From: Haberlea rhodopensis
Lineage: Eukaryota; Streptophyta; Magnoliopsida; Lamiales; Gesneriaceae
Direction: 5' to 3'
Length of the DNA stretch: 64,000 nucleotides
Assembly: GCA_907163345.1 (NCBI GenBank)
Contig: CAJQUN010000154.1
Coordinates: 434,001 to 498,000, forward strand
The stretch's first letter is position 1. The number at the start of each line of letters is the position of its first letter. This document shows, piece after piece, positions 37,016 to 47,579 of the stretch. The notes beneath the pieces were generated by a model. That model saw only the letters and a program-made list of their open reading frames with translations. It was not told the origin of the DNA and ran no database searches. Position numbers and translations under genes: made by a program.

Positions 37016-37731
37016 TATATATATATTATAATAATGTATATAAATTATATATATATTACTATTATTATTATATATGCATATAATAATATATATATTATAA
37101 TTATGTTATTATATATATATAGATTATATGATTATTATTATTCTATATTATGATTATTGTATTATATTAATATTATAATATATTTAATGATTATTATATT
37201 ATAATATAATAATAATATATAATATTATATATTATATATACTATTTTCATTATATATAGAGCATACACCCGAATATATATATTATAATTAATGTTATTAT
37301 ATATATATTTATATTATGATTAGTATTATTCTATATTATGATCACTGTATTATATTAAATTATATTATATGAATATTATATATATATATATTTTTAATGA
37401 TTATAGATATATATATATATTAATTTATATATTTTTTTTAATTATGATGATTATTAGTTATTATTTATTTAATTTTATTAATATTACAATATACTGTTTA
37501 TTATTAATTATAATGTAATAATAATATAGATTATTACATATTATATATACTATTATTATTATATATATACCATACATACGGTATATATAATATCTAGATT
37601 ATAATTAATGTTATATTTGTATTATTATATTATAATGTTATAAATAATATATAGTTATTACATATTATAGATACTAATTATTATTATATATATACCTACA
37701 TACGTGTATATATATATATATTATAATTAAT
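37016..37731. repeat. AT-rich minisatellite, middle block
   Basis: Degenerate units of roughly 110-126 bp centred on ta(c)catacatacg(g)tatata followed by ttataattaatgttat, for example near 37567 and 37693. The left border of the viral insert lies in one such unit. Confidence 0.75.
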
Positions 37732-38513
37732 GATAAATCAATCCATTCATCAAAATAGGTTTTATAAATGTCTGGTAATTTTTTTTGCGTAGTGCCATAT
37801 TTGCCCCACCAATTTATAAACCAATTTGGAATATCATGTTTATATACTTCAGTACAAATTTTAATAAACCACGAATGTCGTTTCTTATTATTTTCATAGA
37901 AGAAGACTTTATGAAAGGCTTCAACATAATCACAATAATTATATTTAATCATCTGATTATTAGGAAAAGCAAATTCTTTTTCCTTAAGAGGTGATATTCC
38001 CCATTCAGTTGGAGTTATGACTCGCTTAATAATGATTTTACTAAAAGTAAAATTTTCCTTTTGTCCTAAAGGAAATCGCGTAATTTCGCATGAATTATTT
38101 ATGAGTAATTGCTCATAATAATTTCGAGACTTATATGTCCCATAAGCAAATGATGCAGTGCCAATATACCTACTCATAATCTTCCAGGGTTCATTGCCCC
38201 ATTTTAGATCAATATCTTCAAGGAAAAATATGATTTCCTGAGAATCATTTTTGATAAAATTATGTGATTCTCCTTCATCGTTATTAACGATATTAGCATA
38301 TGATGCTGTTGTTTCTGTTTCAGGGATATTACCCTCTCTCTGTTGTCTAAAAGCAAGGAATTCCTGATATAAAGGATCCTGCTCTTGAGATAATATCCTG
38401 GCTATAAGCCTACGTGGTCCATGTTGAGCTATAATATGCTCTGGATTTTGTCATCGGCCTCCTCGGCCACCCCTTCCTCTATAAGAGGAAGTTCCTCTAG
38501 AAGATTGACTCAT
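37732..38513 (-). pseudogene. EPRV ORF2, 5' part
   Basis: Starts at ATG 38513-38511, 14 bases after the polyprotein stop. The N-terminus is Ser/Arg/Gly-rich (SYRGRGGRGG), suggesting nucleic-acid binding. A TGA at 38453-38451 interrupts it after 20 codons; the frame then stays open through MSRYIGTASFAYGTYKSRNY and WFINWWGKYG to the insert border at DEWIDLS. What follows beyond 37732 is host AT repeat. The 3' part of the same ORF is at 44675-45327. ORF2 has no function known to me. Confidence 0.75.
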
Positions 38514-38526
38514 ACCTGAAAATATT

Positions 38527-41500
38527 TCAAGCATTTAAATATTCACGAGTCAAAAAGTCTGGAAGAGAATTTTCTTCACCTTTTTTATATATGATATCGA
38601 AATCAAATGGAGCTAAATGAGTTGCCAACGAGCAAACATTTGTTTAGAAACATCATGTTTAAAATCTTTATTAAACATAAATTTAGCTGACTTACAATCT
38701 GTTTTTATGATAAATTTTTGATTATATAAATCATCTTGAAATTTTAAGATACATTTAACAATTGCAAGAACTTCTTTTGCTATAGTTGCATAATTTTTCT
38801 GACTGTCATTCCATTTGCCAGAATAAAATCTAATTAAAAATTCATTTTTTTGAAATAAGATCTATTTGTTTCAATATTCCTCCATAACCAATATCAGAGG
38901 CATCTGTCTCAATAATTTTATTCCAATTTGGATTTGCTATCATTAAACAAGGTAAGTATTTTACCTTTGCTTAATAGTTTAAAACTGCCTTGGTATGTCC
39001 ATCAGTCCAAGGTTTAGGAACCTTTTTAAGTCTATCATATAGAATAGCTGAATCTTGAGTTAAATTCTTATAATAAGCAGAAATATAATTTAGACTTCCT
39101 AAAAATCTTTGTAATTGAGTTTTATCAATTATTTTATCTGGAAATTTAGAAGCAAATTCTATACTTCGCGAAATAGGAATTATATTTCCTTTATTAATAT
39201 TATGGCCTAAGAATCTTATTTTAGTTTGAAATAAAGACATTTTTGGTTTAGATATAACTAAGCCGTTTTGAATAATAATTTTCTTAAACATATCTAAGTG
39301 TTTTATATGTAAATCAATTGTTTTAGAGTATACTAAAATATCATTTATATAAAAAATTATAAACTCACTATAAGGAGTAAAAATATCATTCATAATTTGT
39401 TGAAATTCAGAAGGTGCATTTTTTAAACCAAAAGGCATTACATTCCACTCATAATGTCCTATGAGAACATTAAAAACAGTTTTATAAGTATCACTTTGAT
39501 TGACTTGTATTTGCCAATATCCTGATTTCAGATCAAATTTTGAAAATATGAGAGAATCATATAATCGATCTAATAAATCCTTTTTATTAGGGATTGGATG
39601 TCTTATCCATTTTAAGACTTTATTTAATGGTTTATAATTTATAACTAATCTTGGTACTCCACGTTCTTGTTCACTCTTTTTATTAACATAAAAAGCAGTA
39701 CAAGACCAGGGAGATTTAGAAGGCTTAATTAACTTCTTCTGTAATAAGGATTCAATTTCCTTTTTACATAATTCTAAATATTCAGAGCTCATTTGACATG
39801 GTCGAGCTTTTGTAGGGATTAATTTTTCATTAAAATCATCCTCATAGGGTAAAGAGATAATATGCTTTTTTCGATTCCAAAAAGCATTGAGATGATCACT
39901 ACAAATTTCTAAGGAAAATTGTTGTGCTATTAACTTAATTTTTTCCTGTAATCTAGGATTTTTTAACTGATCACTTATTGTGATTGTATTTATTTCAAAT
40001 TTTAAAAATTGTAATTGGTAAATTTTATTTTGAATATGATCATGAATAATATTAATGTATCGTGGAGAATGAGCATCAAGGAATTTAAGAAAGATTGTTT
40101 TTCCTTCAAATGTACCACGAATACCTAAATTATCAATATATGTAATTGGGTATAATTGAGTAATAAATGGAGATCCAAGTATTACTTGATTAGTAATATC
40201 TTTAGCTAACAAAAAGCTAGTTTTTATGCATGTTCGATTTATGCAAATAGAAACTTGAGGAAGTTTATATTGTATGTCCAATTTCTGTCCACCAGCATGG
40301 GATAAACTATTAGTTGTTTTGGCATAATATCTAGTATGAATTAATCCTTCCGAATAACATTTAAATCTGCACCACTATCAATAAGTGCTGTAAATGTTTT
40401 GGAAAAATGATTATCAATTAATAAAGTAATCTGAGTATACCATTTTTGAGCAACTAGAATTTCTAATGTTGCCAGAAAATCATGTTCTGGAGGTAATTGA
40501 AAATTATCTTTATAAGGAAATTTTGGAGATGTAATTGACGAATTAGAAATTTGATTATCTTCTAATTTAGAAATTCGAGTATCAAATAATTTATTTTCGT
40601 GTTGAAGAAATTTAATTTCTTGTTTAAGATTAGCAATCTCTATAAACAAATCATTAATTGAAGTAGGGGTATCATATGATTGTCTTTGTCTTAGAAGCTT
40701 ATAAACTTCTGTCATAGAATACGGATCATTGGTACTAACAATATTATTCCGGGGAATATTATTGGAAATTGAAGTGGAAGGTATATCTTCCATTTGATCA
40801 ATTAATTTATATCTTAATTCAGGGTCTTTAACTAATTTGAGAAATTCTAATATATTGGTATTAGTTAAAGTATTTATATTTAAATCCTGAAATTGTGATA
40901 ATATTTTATAATGTAAATCATTTGATTCATCTGAAATAGTCTTAATACAGGGTTGTCCTATGGAACAAGGTTTACAACAATCTGTTTCTGAATGACTAGA
41001 TTCATTCTCTAAAACCTGAAGATTTTTTGATTCATCTGAATCATTCAAATCATAAGATGAGTCTGATGAATAATCAGAACTATCAGAAGTGTGTACTAAT
41101 ATTGTATTAAGAGCATCCTTAATATTATCAGGGATATTTAAATTATTAATTTTTTCTTTCATTTTGCATCTATTAGCATAATGACCTGTATGACCACATC
41201 TAAAACAAGTTATATTTTGCTTTTTAGAGGATTTAGCTGATTGCCTAAATTTTTTCCTTTCAATTTTTTGGTCTAATCTTTTTTGAGAATATTTTCTCAT
41301 TTTCTTATAATAAGGTTTTTGAAAATTTTTCTCATTTTTGTGTTTTTATTTTTAGTATAAATTTTATTTTGTGATGGTATGTCCATACCAAATTGCTCAC
41401 AAAATTGTCCTAATTGTTTTCGTTCAGACAAATTTTGTCTTTTAATTTGTTGATTTAATTTAATTTCATTACATAGGGCTAATCCTTCTTGGATACATGT

Positions 41501-44030
41501 GCCAATAAGTTTTTCATATGTATAGGAATCATAAGGGATATTAATATGATCCTTTCTAAGATTCTTCCTAACTCTTTCAGCAAAGAGGTGAGGTAATCCA
41601 TCAATAAATTTGGATTTCCAATGTGAACTATTACAATCTTGTAATTCCATAACTCTATTGAGAAATGTGTCTTTATACCATCTAAAATCAGTTAATGTTT
41701 TACATCTTAAATTCTGTAAAAGAGTTCGAATATTTTCATTTTGTTCAGAATATATACCAGTAAAATGATCAATAATATTAACAACTAAAGTGTAGACAAC
41801 ATTTTCTACAATGGTGTTATTTTCTTGTTTAACTGTATTCATGATTTCTTCTTTATTAGCTAGAGTTAAATAATTATCCCACCAGCCTTTTAATTGGCTA
41901 GTAAATCCAGCAATAATCATATTAGCAATATTTTTATCCGTATTGCCATTACTTTTACAAATAGTGGAATACATAAGCATTCTATGAGCCAGATTATATA
42001 TCTGTTTGTCAGGATATCCATCAATATTCCATTCATAAATATGTTTACCACTATAACTATTATTTCCATTAAGGTCATTTTCTTCATGAAGAGTATCCAT
42101 TGGAGATGGCCTGCTATAATAAAATAAGCTTTGAGTGGGTTTATTGGCCCATCTATTTTTTAATTTATTTATTTGATCACCAATGACTTGTTTGTGATTT
42201 CCATGAGATAACTGATCCTGGAAATCAGTATCTAAAACTGAAACAGATAATTTTAAATCTTTAAATTTATTATCTAAAAATTGTTCGAAGTCTCCCATTG
42301 ATTTTAAATTAAAATCCTTGATTTCAGGGGGAGGTTGGATATTTGGAGTGGTTAATATTATATCCGATGGTGGTGTTATTCCAACTAAAGGTTGAATGTG
42401 TGCAATTTTTGTACTAATATTCTCAATTCTATTATGTAATAGATTAATTTGTTCTCCTAAAATGACTAGGAAAAGATTTGTGTATTTTTTGTTTTAATAA
42501 TTTATTAATATGTTGACTTGTGAGTTGTAAAGTCTCATTTTCTAATAATTTTGAAAATGCTGAAAAATTAAGAATTGTGCCATCCTTTTCAATTTCAAAA
42601 GCTTGTTGAGGAGGATATAAATTCCTCAAAATATTGCCATTCGAAAGTTTATATGTCCTTTCTAATACTTGAATATAGGGTTCAACATATATAGATATAA
42701 ACCATGGTATAAATGTATATAAGAATTTTGATCAGTACAGAATTTATAAAATTCATTTTGTAACAAGGTTTGTTTGTCTTTTGAAATAGTATCAAAAACC
42801 ATTTTCTAAATTGTTCCCATTTAGGTTGATTAAATTCATTTTTTTATTTTCTGCCTGGCACTAGATCCAGGACTAAAATCTATTTTGGGTATATTATTCA
42901 TAAAGAAAAATTGATTTCTGATTCAGTTATTTCTGATTCTTTTAATCATCTGACTATATTGTCTGGATTAATATATAATTTACTTATCCTGTCATGTTGG
43001 AAATTATCAGGTAAATTATCCTGTCATGTTGTAAATTATCAGGTAAATTCGGAACTGCAGATGTTGAAGCTCTATGTGGAGAATTATTTTCCTCCATTGG
43101 AGAAATATGAGAGAAAGATGAATAGGACTTAGATGATTTAGATCTTAAAGATCTCGGTATAGATTGTATTAATTTTTGTTGATTATTTGGTTCAAATTGT
43201 AATTGAATTGAGCCATTATTTGTTTGTATAACATCAACTAAATTGTTTTGAATTCTGGTTTGAACAGGAATTGCATGTTCAATTGTCCAGTTATCAGGGA
43301 AAATAATTTCATCCCATTTAATAGCTCTTCGTGTTGTAATGTTAGATCGACTAAAATTAGTTTCAATCAATATTGTTTCATTAATGGGTTTATCCATTCT
43401 CCTACATTGAGGATTTAATGTATGCAAAGGTTTAAAATAAATACGATAACATATACAAATTATTTCTGTTCCTGGAGCATAATTATAACCATGAGTTTTA
43501 ACATTTAATGTTAAAGCATCTAATATATTAATATCAGATAATGATAATTGTAAATTTGGATAAACATCAAAATAAACAGGGCCATGAGCCAAACTAGATT
43601 GAATAATTCCAATCAAAGATTGTTTCCAATTTAAATTTCTTCAATCTCTTAAAGCTGCTATAAAGCTTTCTGGTAATCCTTCTAAAGTTAAAGGTTTAAA
43701 AGCAATTTGCACTAGTCCAATGTGAAGAAATTTATGAGTTTCGATATAAGGTAAAATATCCTTTTCACTAAGTAATTTTAAAACCATTTCATCATTATTT
43801 AATGATACTGCTTCTTCAGTAGTTTTAACAAGTTGTTTAATTCCTAATCTTTCAAAAGCTCCTAACTTATATATAAGTTTAGGTTCAATTTTAGGAATTG
43901 TCCATCGATTTAATGATTCTAAATTCTGAGGTACATCATATTCTTGTACCATACTGTTCTTAACAGTATTCTGTTTCTTAACAAGGTTTAAATTCATTTC
44001 AAAAAGGCTATTTGTGTTAACTCTCATCAT
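38527..44030 (-). pseudogene. EPRV ORF1 polyprotein (MP-CP-PR-RT-RH), broken
   Basis: Domains in order. Movement protein of the 30K type: 44030 to about 43000, with a TGA near 43643. Coat region: about 42298-40900, with knuckle CFRCGHTGHYANRC and a Cys cluster CCKPCSIGQPC. Protease: motif ALIDSGADLN near 40380. Reverse transcriptase: 39850-39000. RNase H: starts about 38970 (ETDASDIGYGG) and ends at TGA 38529-38527. Breaks: a 32-bp tandem duplication at 42984-43047 that shifts the frame between movement and coat parts, shifts near 42450, 41300 and 40340, a TAA at 38973-38971 and several stops in RNase H. The RT catalytic box reads YIND, with the first of its two Asp residues replaced by Asn. 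Confidence 0.85.
42984..43047. repeat. 32-bp tandem duplication inside EPRV ORF1
   Basis: ttatcctgtcatgttg(g/t)aaattatcaggtaaa occurs twice back to back with one mismatch. Since 32 is not a multiple of three it breaks the polyprotein frame. Confidence 0.92.
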
Positions 44031-44055
44031 CTTCTACTTAACTTAATACCGAATT

Positions 44056-44068
44056 GGCTCTGATACCA
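44056..44068 (-). promoter_or_regulatory. EPRV primer binding site
   Basis: Minus strand TGGTATCAGAGCC, 26 bases before the first ORF1 Met, complementary to initiator tRNA-Met. It marks the conventional origin of the viral circular map. Confidence 0.93.
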
Positions 44069-44409
44069 TTCGAGACCTCCCATGAATTCATCATGAACCT
44101 AGGACTTCTACAGAATTTATAAACCGTCAATCCTTGAACTATAACAGTACAAAAACACCCTAATCGACACACCTCGTCATAGGCGGGCAATGGTACAATA
44201 GTTCTTAAATGCCAGTTTTCATATTCAAACCTAGAATGATTTATTCATAAGATACATAAGGACCAATTCAAGGCATAAGTAAGTAAATGAGATTTAAGTT
44301 AACACAAATAATTAATTAGCCTATCATAATATTATGATAAAACAAAAATAAAGATAAAAGAATACTTACAAAAAGGAAGAGGAGAATAGTTGAAACCAAA
44401 TGCAAACTG

Positions 44410-44415
44410 TTTATT
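44410..44415 (-). promoter_or_regulatory. EPRV polyadenylation signal candidate
   Basis: AATAAA on the minus strand, about 70 bases after the TATA box, placed as in other plant pararetroviruses where the signal lies inside the terminal repeat of the genomic RNA. Confidence 0.6.
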
Positions 44416-44481
44416 AAGATGAACGAGAATATTACTAGAGTGGATGATTTTCAGTCTACTAAACAAAGGAAATAAAAGCTC

Positions 44482-44490
44482 CTTATATAG
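44482..44490 (-). promoter_or_regulatory. EPRV TATA box
   Basis: Minus strand CTATATAAGGAGC, close to the TATATAAGG form of caulimovirus 35S-type promoters. It lies in the intergenic region about 450 bases before ORF1 and 180 bases after the ORF2 stop. Confidence 0.7.
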
Positions 44491-44674
44491 GAGTGAAACA
44501 TCGGATTTCAAATCCGGACTTCAAACACAAAATAAAAACAGTACAGACTAATAATAAAAAAGTACAAACATGAACCACACTAATTTACGACAGTAGACAC
44601 ACTGAAATAAAGTAATAAGATAGTGGATGGAATATATTCCATCGTACAATTCTTTATTAAAGAAATATTACACT

Positions 44675-45327
44675 TTAGTCATATCCACTAAAGTTTGTCT
44701 GCCATTGAGCCAAATAATGCAGGGAATCAGCATCTTCTTTGTATAGTGCTTTGTCTTTATCTTTTGAGGTGGATCCAGTAAACCCAGTTTCTATCATGGT
44801 GGCGTTGAATGTTTCAAAAATATCATCAAAAGGAATATTTGGATCCTGTGCATCCTGTAAATCTTCAGAAATTGATTTTCCAGACATGTTATCATCATCA
44901 AATCTGGTTAATAAATCCTTCTTCATTGCTTCCAAATATTCTTCAATTATTTTCTCCTTAGTCATTACCTCGGATTTCATTCGACATTTTCGAGCAATAT
45001 GTTCGAATGGTGAAGGTTGTTCAAACGAATGTTTAACAAAATTATCCGTTTGATAGGTAGCAATAGTATCTGCAATTAGTTCCAAAGTATCCATTCCAAA
45101 CACTTGTTTGGTGTCTGGGTTTTCCTTTAACATTTTATCCCAAAATTTTGAATAAAAATTCCTTTTAAGGCAGAGGATGTGAGTATCAGTATAAGATACT
45201 TCTGGCGACCATTTCCAAATCCAAGGAATAGAAAATTCAACAAAGAAATAGAAAGATGCTATTCCTGTTATACCAGAACTTTGTTGTTGCATTTGAATTA
45301 ATTTAGGAGATAAATCAATCCATTCAT
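44675..45327 (-). pseudogene. EPRV ORF2, 3' part
   Basis: Open from the right border (EWIDLSPKLIQ) to the stop at 44675, about 218 codons. Tryptophan- and aromatic-rich at first (FSIPWIWKWSPEVSY), then a charged C-terminal half ending WQTNFSGYD. The shared DEWIDLS codons at both insert borders show it continues the ORF that breaks off at 37732. Unlike ORF1 this part has no internal stop. Function unknown. Confidence 0.78.
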
Positions 45328-45545
45328 ATTATAATGTAATAATAATATATATTATTACATATTATATATACTATTATTATTATATATATACATACATACG
45401 TATATATATATATTATAATTAATGTTATATTTTATTATTATATTATAATGTAATAATAATATATATTATTACATATTATATATACTATTATTATATATAT
45501 ATACCTACATACGTGTATATATATATATTATAATTAATATTATAT
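45328..45545. repeat. AT-rich minisatellite, right block
   Basis: Two units of about 110 bp with catacatacg and cctacatacgtg cores near 45395 and 45504, the same family as 37016-37731. Confidence 0.78.
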
Positions 45546-45721
45546 TTTATTATTATAATAATGAGGGTATTTTTGTCATTATATCAAATAATAATCCTTA
45601 TCAACAATCTTATCCTCCAATCAAACAACATATAATTTATCACATACTATTTTTACAATCATTTCATAACTTTTTAATCATTACATCACTTATCATATCC
45701 ATCACTTCAAACAATACCTAA

Positions 45722-47275
45722 TTGTCATGTTAATAAACGATGTATTAGGCACGTTAATGGCTTGGAGGAGTGTGGACGCAGAAATCACGGATCGAGGAAT
45801 ACTCAAACATTATGGTCATCTCCTATCCGCCAACGAATCCCCTTCTTCACTAGATCTCTACCGCTGCCAGTCATACACATTTTTTTTCTTCTTTTAGCAG
45901 ATAAAGTTGTCTGTCACATGATCCACGACTCACAATTCGCATTTTTTTAGAACCTTTCTTTTTTCAGTAAGTAGTTTTTTTGTATTTCATATACCTTTTT
46001 CACATTTTTATATAGGTATTTAACTTTAATTTAAAATATGAGATGATAAATTTAAATATGAAAATCATTAATATCAAATAATGAAAACGATTTTGTAACA
46101 GGGAAAGAAAAAGAGAAGAAAAATCACTTGCGAAGTAAAAGGGTGTCCCCGAATCAATTTTATCATGTTAAATTAAGGTTGTAACTGAGATGAAAAGGCG
46201 TCAGTAAACAATTGGGAAGCGTGTCTTACCAAACAAGCTTCATTCAACGAACGAAACCTCTCCTCTCTCTCTCACTCTACACTCTCTTACCATCTCATTT
46301 TTATATAAAACCCCTAGTCGCTTAAAGATTTCCGCCTCCATTTCACCCTTTAGAATTCCTAGAATTTATATATTTCTCTCTCTGACTCGTTCTGCTTCTC
46401 TAGATCTACTCGGTGCCTTGCCTTTTAAGGTGTGTTTCGAGTTTTATGTTTTTGGTTTACCTTTTTTGGTGCGATGAATTGGTTTTTGGGTTGTTTTTTC
46501 TTGGGTTGATTGTAGGATGAGTTGGGAATGTGTGTTGTTTCTTGCTTTTGATTCTTGGGTTGCTTACTTTTTTCGGTTTCTTGACTACTATGGTGTTTGA
46601 TGCTGTTTATATCTGAAAAAAATGATTGATTTCTTCTTTATTTTCAGGTGTTGTTTCCTTGGATTGATTATAGGGTTAGCTGGGTTTTTCCTATTGGTTC
46701 TGGATTATAGGGTCGGGTTTGATTTTCGGTTTCTGAGTAGTTATGTTTAATATTTCTAAAAATCTAAGAAAATCATGCTCTATAGGCTTTTGGTGCAAGG
46801 TTAGAATTGTTTTGGATTGTTCAATTCATCGTGGTCCGCATCGAGACTACCTTTTTCTTTTGTTTTATATGTTTAATTGACAATACAAGCGTGTTACGGA
46901 TTGCTATTGGGTCTATAATCTGAACTGTCCAACTGATATGCGGAGAAGACTGAAAAAGATTCTTCTGGATCTGGGGTGGGGTATTATTTTCATTTTTCTT
47001 TATGTGTTGTGTTCTACCTCTGAAGCCGTAATTTGCTGTCAGGGATGGTCTCGATACATAACCTTATCTAGGTCTATGCACAGGTTTAAGTTTTATGGAA
47101 GTCTTTCTTTTAATACTTTGGTTTTGTTTGATGTGTAACTTAAATTCACGGGTTATTTTTCATGGTGTATGAGAATAATGTAATGTGGTATTCAAGTATT
47201 CAACTGAGTTTTTTTATAATTTTTGGCATTGAACACTTATGTGGTGAACATGCTAGGTTCTGTATTGCCCACCAG
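45722..47275 (+). promoter_or_regulatory. NAC gene promoter and intron-containing leader
   Basis: A CT-rich tract at 46258-46290 is followed by TTATATAAAA at 46301-46310, a good TATA box, so transcription likely starts near 46335. The leader appears spliced: a donor-like aag|gtgtgt near 46430 and several acceptor-like CAG sites before 47276 (for example 46647, 47041 and 47275). No other gene is seen. Confidence 0.6.
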
Positions 47276-47389
47276 ATGTCTTTTGGTTCTAGCAAGAAGT
47301 ATCATTGGCTTGTCTTGTGTGCTTTCTGTTTGATTAATCGAGGGAGGCTTTGGTGCTCTCGAAAGGCTTTCTTTCGGCATTGGACTTGA
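47276..47389 (+). other. Upstream ORF (37 codons) in the NAC leader
   Basis: ATG at 47276 opens a 37-residue frame ending TGA 47387-47389, with 190 bases to the NAC start. The C-terminus (GRLWCSRKAFFRHWT) is rich in Arg, aromatic residues and Trp, the character of conserved-peptide uORFs. Arabidopsis ANAC082 is reported to have a regulatory conserved-peptide uORF; whether this peptide is the counterpart was not tested. Depending on leader splicing, the frame could begin upstream, at the earliest at 47162. Confidence 0.5.
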
Positions 47390-47579
47390 CAACAGTTACT
47401 TGTAGCTTTGAGTGGGAGGTGGTGTATATACGTGTTGTAATCAATTTTCTTCTTTGTTTCGATCTGTTGGCTATTGCTTTTGGAGGAAGGTTTGGCCTGG
47501 TTGGAGTAACAGTGTTCACGAACATTGTTGGCGTGTCTTTCAATACCTGAAATTTGGGGCGTTCTGTTGTCATTCTTTG

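Larger units (their letters stand above)
37732..45327 (-). mobile_element. Endogenous florendovirus-like pararetrovirus, circularly permuted full unit
   Basis: A Caulimoviridae-type genome fixed in the chromosome. In minus sense from the PBS: polyprotein with movement protein, coat with CCHC knuckle, protease, RT and RNase H (44030-38527), then a second ORF starting 14 bases later at 38513. That ORF runs off the left border and resumes at the right border. The 19-bp GATAAATCAATCCATTCAT is present at both borders (37732-37750 and 45309-45327), so the circle measures 7577 bp, within the family range. The insert sits in a TA-rich array, as described for florendoviruses. Every ORF is broken, so the copy is not infectious as it stands. 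Family assignment is firm; the florendovirus assignment rests on the two-ORF layout and the TA-rich site. Confidence 0.82.
31361..45718. mobile_element. Tourist-like MITE split by later insertions
   Basis: The left end GGCTCCGTTTGGAGTGTTG and the inverted right end GGTATTGTTTGAAGTGATGG are similar, and both arms continue inward to matching tgacataaatgcccc / tgacaaaaataccct blocks. TAA borders each side (31358-31360 and 45719-45721), the 3-bp duplication of PIF/Harbinger-Tourist elements. Between the arms is an AT-rich minisatellite now hosting a gag-only LTR element and a viral insert. The ends are imperfect, so this is an old copy. Confidence 0.65.

Noticed and set aside
37674..38177. Possible host gene encoding an aromatic-rich protein
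   Set aside because: Its frame continues across the circular join at 45327 and starts right behind the viral polyprotein, so it is viral ORF2.
37732..45327. That the viral copy might be able to yield virus
   Set aside because: Stops and shifts in ORF1, a stop in ORF2 and an altered RT box make this single copy defective.
47412..47579. 56-residue N-terminal extension of the NAC protein from an in-frame upstream ATG
   Set aside because: NAC proteins normally begin a few residues before PGFRFHP, and the extension is Cys/Trp-rich without family support.
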